Shown here: positions 26,498-31,411 of the stretch, in pieces
How the letters are laid out: every line of letters begins with the position of its first letter
Numbering within the stretch: the first letter of the stretch is position 1
Assembly: GCA_963575745.1 (NCBI GenBank)
Contig: CAUYUJ010018313.1
Span: 176,828 to 208,238, forward strand
Length of the DNA stretch: 31,411 nucleotides
Direction of reading: 5' to 3'
Source: Prorocentrum cordatum
Taxonomy: Eukaryota > Sar > Dinophyceae > Prorocentrales > Prorocentraceae
Position numbers and translations under genes: made by a program
Notes under the pieces: model-generated
What the model was told of the DNA's origin: nothing
The model's database searches: none
What the model saw: the letters and a program-made list of their open reading frames with translations, nothing else

Positions 26498-27385
26498 GTT
26501 CTGCCCACGAGGGCGGCCGTGACTGCGGTGGCCTTCTGCAACCAATGGCGGTTCCCACCCCTGCGGACCCAGTCGGCGCCGGGGTGTCTAACATCGCGGG
26601 CGATCTCTTGCCCCCGCTGCCCGAGTACCTCCAAACAAATAGGTCGTTTTGAACAGAAGGGAAGCTCGGGGACGCATCCGCAAGGGGCGATTCGGATTCA
26701 CCCATATCGACGATGGACGCCCCCCATCGTATGTCCCCCAGTCGGACCCCAACCTGCTTTGCCCATCCAGGGCCCAGCGGGGTCGGGGCTCGGTGTCGCC
26801 GAATCTCTGGCCTGGACACCCTCCGCCAGAGCCCACCTGGCCGCAGGCACCCCTCGGGGAGCAAGAGCAGCATCCATGACACACTGCCGTGGGGAACCCA
26901 TCAGCGAGTTAACCTGGTGAAGAGACCTGGCCTTCGGACAGGCACGCAGGAGTGACGCGCGGACGCGCCACCAGCGGTAGCGTGTCATTGATACCGTTTC
27001 TCCCTCCCGAAACCCTTCGAGATCTGACCCCCAGCCGCGTGGCTGCCCACGAGCTGTCCGCGAGGGCGGCCGCGTGATTGCGGTTGGAGGAATGGCGGCC
27101 CCGAGATCCGACGCCTCGTGCGAGCACGACGCCGTGATGGGGCAAGGTCACGGCTGGGGTGCCATGGGCCTATCAAGCCGCGCCGGCCTAAGGGCCCCGT
27201 TTTGTCGGAGGCTGAGAGGTTGGCACCAACACCAGTATCGGCTGTTGCCTCTGCCGAGTGAAGACGACACTGATCTCCGTGATGGTGGTAATGTTTTCGG
27301 GTTTGTTAGGTGGCCGAGGGATGAAGAACACCCGAATCCAGGATCATCTTCCCCCCAGTGGGGGCAACCCCCTGTGTTGGTGCTG

Positions 27386-27387
<2 letters not shown>
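26498..27387. other. No recognised gene; GC-rich
   Basis: Several short open frames, none with a known motif. CGAGGGCGGCCGTGACTGCGG (about 26508) recurs as a near copy at about 27060, so the interval is at least partly duplicated. Confidence 0.4.
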
Positions 27388-27459
<72 letters not shown>

Positions 27460-27468
27460 GTGTCTGTC
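27388..27468. repeat. (CTGT)n tetranucleotide array
   Basis: About 20 near-perfect TGTC units. One of the few non-triplet microsatellites in the window and the least degenerate, which suggests recent expansion. Confidence 0.95.
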
Positions 27469-27892
27469 AACGCTGGGCCCTGGGAGCGGGGCCAGAGAGC
27501 GCGGGGGGCGACGCCTGGATCTGAGGGGATCGCGGCGGCAGGTGGAGGTCTGGGTGGCCCCCGGGGTCCGCTAAGTATTTTGTAACATTCGAGTGCGCAC
27601 GCACGCGATAGCTAGTTCAGCTCTCCATCGTCGACCCCCCCTCTCTCGCCTCCCTCCTGCAGCAGTCCCCCTCTTGCCCCCTCGCCCCTCCCCCTCGAAG
27701 CCGGCCCCCTTTCCCCAGAGGTCCCTTGAGGCTCGCGGAGGCACCTGGGGGCTGCCAGAGGCCCACAGAGATGTGTCGAAGACGCGCCAAGGTTTGGATC
27801 CCCGAGCCTCCCCGATCCTCGGAGGCGTTTGCAGCGTGCGGCCGTGGCGGGAGACTCGGGGCGGTCAAGACTGCCCCTGTCCCGCCTCCGAA
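27469..27892. other. No recognised gene
   Basis: GC-rich sequence without a supported gene on either strand. Confidence 0.4.
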
Positions 27893-28378
27893 GGCTCCTC
27901 TTCCTCCTCCTCTTCTTCCTCCTCCTCCTCCTCCTCATCCTCTTCCTCCTCCTCCTCCTCCTCCTCCCTCCGCCTCTTCCTCTCCCTCCTCCTCCTCCTC
28001 CCCTCCTCTCCTCCTCCCCCTCCCCTCACCCCTCCTCCCCCTCCCTCCCTCCTCCTACCTCCTCCTCCTCTTCTCCCTCTCCTCCTCCTCCTCCTCCTCC
28101 CTCGCCGCCTCCTCCTCCTCCTCCTCCTCCTTCTCCTTCTCTCCTCCTGCCTCTCCTCCTCCTTCCCTCCTCCTCCTCCTCCTCCCTCCTCGCTCCTCCT
28201 CCTCCTCCTCATTCTCCTCCTCTCCTCCCCTCCTCCTCCTCCTCATCCTTCTCCTCCTCCTCCTCCCCCTCCTCCTCCTTCCTCTCCTCCTCCTCTCCTC
28301 CTCCTCCTCCTCCTCCTCCTCCTCCTCCACTCCTCCTCCCCTCCTCCCCTCCTCCTCCTCGCCCTCCCCGTTCCGCCG
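27893..28378. repeat. Polypyrimidine (TCC)n tract
   Basis: About 485 bp of C/T on the + strand; open in all three + frames and in minus frames for the reason given for the other tracts. Confidence 0.9.
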
Positions 28379-28935
28379 TGCGAAAACAACAAGCCCCAAG
28401 CGGTTCGATCGGTCGAGCTGCGCCGCAGTTGTCTGCGAGCGGTCGGTCCGATTCGGTCGGACGTCGCGTCGCTGCCGCGTCGCTGCGCCCCTCCAGGCTT
28501 CTGGCGGCCTGTCGGATTCTGTGGGCTTCGGGCTCGCTGTGGCTTTCGGGCCACAGCTCGGCTTCTGGCAGCCGCTCGGGACGATTCGGGCCCCCCCAGA
28601 GCGCTCTCGTCGAGGCGCGGCTGCTGGAGTGCATCCCGAGGCAAGAGATCCTCCAAGGACCGACGACACCGTCCGAAACCTCGTTCGGTTGGGTTTCGGT
28701 CACGCCGTCGCCGTGGACGGCCCTGGCTCTTGGCGGTGGCCTGGGCGACCGCCGCGCCAGGAGGAGACCCGCGGCAGGGCCTGCGGCGGAGAGTGTGCTT
28801 CGAGGCTGCGCGCGGGGTGGGTGGGGCTACACCCCATCAAACTCGTATGGAACGAATTCAAATTCCTCAATCAGAGCTTGCCTCTGTAGGGGTCCTAGCG
28901 GATTCATATGTGTAGGTGACCTGCGTCGCCGATTT
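28379..28935. other. No recognised gene; GC-rich
   Basis: Frames running out of the CT tract stay open to about 28915, but their sequence has no motif I recognise. Confidence 0.4.
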
Positions 28936-28954
28936 CGGTGGCCGGTCCGGGTGC

Positions 28955-29062
28955 CCGGGTGCCTGGGTGCCCCGGTGCCCGGGTGCCCGGGGGTGCCCAG
29001 AGGTTCCCGGCGGTGCCCGGGTGTCCGGGTGCCTGGGTGCCCTGGTGTCCGGGTGCCCGGAG
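28955..29062. repeat. GC-rich octamer array (GGGTGCCC/T)n
   Basis: About 13 units of 8 bp, variants GGGTGCCC, GGGTGCCT and CGGTGCCC, with small indels near 28990-29010. Confidence 0.85.
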
Positions 29063-29063
29063 C

Positions 29064-29522
29064 CCAACAGCCTTACAGTCTTATTGCCCTGTAGCCCAAG
29101 AGCCCTATAGCCCTATAGCCCCATAGCCCTATAACCCTAATAACCGTATAGCCCCGTAGCCCTATAGCCCTATACCCCTATAGCCCTATAGCCTTATAGT
29201 TTTATAACTCTATATCCCTATAGTCCTGTAGCCCTATAGCCCTGTAGCCCTGTAGCCCCAATAGCCCTATAACCCTATAGCCCAATAGCCCTATAGCCCA
29301 ATAGCCCTAAAGCCTTATAGCCTTAAGTCCTATAGCCTAATAGCCCTATAGCCCAATAGCCCTAATAGCCCTATAACCCTATAGCCCAATACCCCTATAG
29401 CCCAATAGCCCTATAGCCTTATAGCCTCAAGCCCTATTGCCTTATAGCCCTACAGCCATAGTACCCTAGTAGTCCTACAGTCCTATAGCCCTACAGCCCT
29501 AAAACCCTACAGCCCTAAACAT
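29064..29522. repeat. AT-containing octamer array (CCCTATAG)n
   Basis: About 50 units of CCCTATAG and variants (CCCAATAG, CCCTAATAG, CCTTATAG, CCCTACAG), spacing mainly 8-9 bp. Near the right edge variants CCCTAAAACCCTA and CCCTAAAC resemble the CCCTAAA telomere motif reported for plants and some protists. The array abuts the GGGTGCC array on its left. Confidence 0.9.
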
Positions 29523-29525
29523 ATT

Positions 29526-29930
29526 ATGACTGTTTTTTTCTCTGGTATCATCTATATTTGTATATGCATTTGTGTTTTTTCATTCTCGGCAGACTTCAGT
29601 GATCAGTGCACTGATCCCTCCAGCGAGGCAGCGAAAGCTTGGATTGAGGCGGGCAATGAGCTAGAGGAGGAGGGGGATGATGAGGTGGAGGAGGAGGATC
29701 CCTCGAGCGAGGCAGCGAAATCATGGATTGAGGCGGTGAATCAGCCAGAGGAGGAGAAGGAGGAGGAGGAGGAGAAGGAGGCGGAGGAGGAGGAGGAAGA
29801 GGACGAGGAGGAGGACGAGGAGGAGGAGGAGGAGCAGGAGGAGGAGGAGGAGGAGAAGGAGGCGGTAGGGAGGAGGAGGACGGAGAGGACGACGAGGAGG
29901 AGGAGGCTGGAAAGGAAGGAGGAGGAGTGA
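29526..29930 (+). CDS. Possible acidic protein fragment with 28-residue tandem repeat
   Basis: ATG at 29526 opens a 134-codon frame. It has a hydrophobic start (GIIYICICICVFSF, residues about 7-20) that could be a membrane or signal segment. Two 28-residue units follow, starting DPSSEAAKAWIEAGNELEEE (29613) and DPSSEAAKSWIEAVNQPEEE (29697), then Glu-rich and Arg-rich sequence. The 84-bp unit is a multiple of three and one difference is synonymous (TCC/TCG). Against coding: the rest is a purine tract, no known family is matched, and GATCAGTGCACTGATC (29601-29616) is a palindrome typical of repeat DNA. A related KAWIEAAEQPEEE reading occurs at about 19938. Start choice is simply the only upstream ATG. 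Confidence 0.25.
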   Translation: MTVFFSGIIYICICICVFSFSADFSDQCTDPSSEAAKAWIEAGNELEEEGDDEVEEEDPSSEAAKSWIEAVNQPEEEKEEEEEKEAEEEEEEDEEEDEEEEEEQEEEEEEKEAVGRRRTERTTRRRRLERKEEE

Positions 29931-30168
29931 CGGTGATGAGGAGGAGGAGTGAGGAGGAGGAGGAGGAGGAGAAGGAGGATGAGGATGAGAGAGACTAGAG
30001 GGGAGGTAGGAGGGAGGGCAGGAGCAGGAGGAGGGAGGAGGAGGAGGAGGAGGGTTGTGGAGGATGAGGTGAAGGAGGAATGTAGGAGAGAGGAGGAGGA
30101 GGAGGAGGAGGAGGAGGAGGAGGAGGAGGAGGAGGAGGCGGAGGAGGCGAGGAAGGAGGAGGACGGGC
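29659..30168. repeat. Long (GGA)n purine tract
   Basis: About 510 bp, GGA with GAA, GAC and GCG variants on the + strand. Confidence 0.85.
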
Positions 30169-30344
30169 GCTGACGCATGTTCTGTTGATCGCCGAGAGGG
30201 AGCGGCGGTGGCCCAGGAACGCGAAGACATGGAAGCATGCGCGCATTCCAGGGCTGGGCCCCGCCTCCACGCGACATCGACGCGCTTTGTCGCCAGACCA
30301 GGCGGCACTGGCCGCATGCTTCGGGGCTCGGGGCTCAAGATAGG

Positions 30345-30502
30345 GAGCAGAAAAAGCCACCCCCACAATAAGCACCCCGACGAGCGAAGCCGTTTAGTAC
30401 ACGCACCCAAGGAAGGAATCGAACATGGCAGGGCTGTTTCGTAAACGCCCAGGGCCGTTTAGTAAACGCCACTTATCGGTCGGGTGGTTTTTCCCCCCTT
30501 GC
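30345..30502 (-). repeat. Dispersed repeat G, copy 2 (reverse)
   Basis: The minus strand shows GATAAGTGGCGTTTACTAAA, GCCCTGCCATGTTCGATTCC, TTCCTTGGGTGCGTGTAC and GGGGGTGGCTTTTTCTG. GTTCGATTCC resembles a polymerase III B-box. Faces copy 3 across a 339-bp spacer. Confidence 0.75.
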
Positions 30503-30841
30503 CAAGAGACGGGGGTCAATGCAAACTGGGGTCAGCCAGGGCGCCGGTCTTGCAGGATCTTGCAGAGCCAGGGGTGCACCGACGCGGGCCAGCGTGCAGG
30601 GTCCTGCAGGATCTTGCAGGGCCCTGCAGGATGTTGCAGAGCGTGACTGACCCGGGTCTGGATCGACCCGGGTCAGGTCCCCGAGGGGCGTGCTTTCCCC
30701 GATCCGTGGATCTGTCCCGCCAGATCCAGGGCCCGCGGATCACGGCAGGCCAGACGCTCTGTCCAAGATTGCCTTCCGGGCAGGGGCCTCTCGCCGCCTC
30801 TTCCGCTCCCTTCGTGTTCGCCCCGCAGCCTTGGCTTTGTT
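30503..30841. repeat. Spacer between inverted G copies; short CTTGCAGG and GACCCGGGTC repeats
   Basis: Contains four or more TTGCAGGATCTTGCAG-like units (about 30550-30638) and two palindromic GACCCGGGTC decamers separated by six bases (about 30648-30675). CCCCGATCCGTGGATC near 30698 also occurs near 20364. No gene seen. Confidence 0.6.
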
Positions 30842-31024
30842 CAAGGGAGGAAACACCACCCCGACCCCGATAATTGGCGTTCGCTAAACGGCCCTGGGCG
30901 TTCACGAAACAGCCCTGCCCTGTTCGATTCCTTCCTTGGGTGTGTGTGTGTGTGTGTGTGTGTACTGAACGACCTCGCTGGTCGGGGTGCTTCTTATAGG
31001 TTACAGGGGTGGCTTTTCTGCTCT
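30842..31024 (+). repeat. Dispersed repeat G, copy 3, carrying a (TG)n expansion
   Basis: GGAAACACCACCCCGACCCC, GATAATTGGCGTTCGCTAAA, GCCCTGCCCTGTTCGATTCC and TTCCTTGGGTG as in the other copies. Where copies 1 and 2 have GGGTGCGTTTACT or GGGTGCGTGTACT, this copy has about twelve TG units (30939-30963). Confidence 0.8.
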
Positions 31025-31171
31025 ATTCGTGCCCCAGGAGTTTGCTCACTTTCTCCCATGAAGGAGGTTACTTTCAGTCTCCAGCCCCGTTCTGCCCATG
31101 CCGCGGCTCCCAGCAGCTCAGATGTTCGTCCTGGACCCCCTTCCTCCAAAGAGCAGCAAAGGGCATGAGCA

Positions 31172-31310
31172 CAAACTTATGGAGGTCCGCGCGACATCCT
31201 CGGATCGGTGCCCGTTCCCCCGGGCAGCGCCTCTGGCGCCGCGCCTGGCGCGCTCCGCGCGCAACGGAGGGGATCCATCGCCGATCCAAGAAATGCGTGC
31301 AGACCCCCGA
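31172..31310. repeat. GC hairpin repeat L, copy 4
   Basis: GGAGGTCCGCGCGACATCCT on the left and GATCCAAGAAATGCGTGCAG on the right are imperfect inverted arms around GCGCCTCTGGCGCCGCGCC and GCGCGCTCCGCGCGC. It runs directly into the (GTT)n array. Confidence 0.65.
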
Positions 31311-31351
31311 GAGTTGTTTCTTGTTGTTGTAGTTATTGTTGTTGTTGATGC

Positions 31352-31384
<33 letters not shown>

Positions 31385-31411
31385 GGTTGTTGTTGTTGTT
31401 GTTGTTGTTGC
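31311..31411. repeat. (GTT)n triplet array
   Basis: GTT triplets with few interruptions to the end of the window. It begins at the GAGAGTTGTTTCTTGTTG edge of repeat L. Confidence 0.9.

Noticed and set aside
27593-28915. 440-codon + strand frame and its two overlapping frames
   Set aside because: All three + frames are open across the TCC tract, so openness carries no information; flanking sequence has no recognisable motif.
29064-29522. Functional telomere
   Set aside because: Internal position, an 8-bp unit and heavy degeneration; only a resemblance to CCCTAAA-type repeats at one edge.
30395-30430. tRNA gene from the GTTCGATTCC motif
   Set aside because: No acceptor, D or anticodon stems can be drawn around it; kept only as a B-box-like motif in repeat G.

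Overview
The window looks like nuclear DNA of a dinoflagellate (Prorocentrum- or Symbiodinium-like). I infer this from three things. The one recognisable protein-coding locus is a LINE-like retroelement whose domain order and motif wording (IGLLPHxxRVW, WLDDLSQ, ETAFHR, ISKGLWPK) fit a lineage I associate with dinoflagellate genomes. The DNA is mostly GC-rich and packed with trinucleotide arrays and foldback repeats. No compact prokaryotic operons are present. The species assignment is inference; no rRNA, tRNA or spliced-leader gene was found.

Layout. 1-5.6 kb: a (GAT)n array, several (GGA)n purine tracts, two copies of a palindromic foldback family, one small DNA-transposon-like element with an 8-bp target duplication, and two minisatellites. 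5.6-12.1 kb: a decayed non-LTR retroelement carrying, in order, a Cys-rich/coiled-coil ORF1-like part, an EEP-type endonuclease, reverse transcriptase, a zinc knuckle, RNase H and a C-terminal Cys module. The reading frame changes at least nine times and there are in-frame stops, so it is annotated as a pseudogene. 12.1-13.5 kb: a 1.3-kb polypyrimidine tract with a perfect 120-bp tandem duplication. 13.6-15.8 kb: nested inverted repeats, two compact foldbacks and a second copy of the TSD-flanked element. 15.9-17.4 kb: triplet arrays and a composite repeat with 83-bp monomers. 17.4-20.9 kb: GC-rich sequence without a recognised gene, a third foldback copy and several dispersed repeats. 21-25.3 kb: a possible RING-type exon fragment, CT-rich duplications, the second composite repeat in opposite orientation, AT-rich triplet DNA and a fourth foldback copy with a perfect 23-bp inverted repeat. 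25.3-31.4 kb: CT tracts, a (CTGT)n array, two adjacent octamer arrays (one CCCTATAG-type), a purine tract with an in-frame 84-bp duplication, an inverted pair of dispersed repeats and a terminal (GTT)n array.

No intact functional gene can be defended. Most long open frames on both strands arise because GGA/TCC arrays contain no stop codons in any frame. The informative content is repeat biology: at least eight dispersed families occur two to four times each within 31 kb, and several of them end directly in a trinucleotide array. That suggests transposable-element ends and microsatellites are generated or spread together here.
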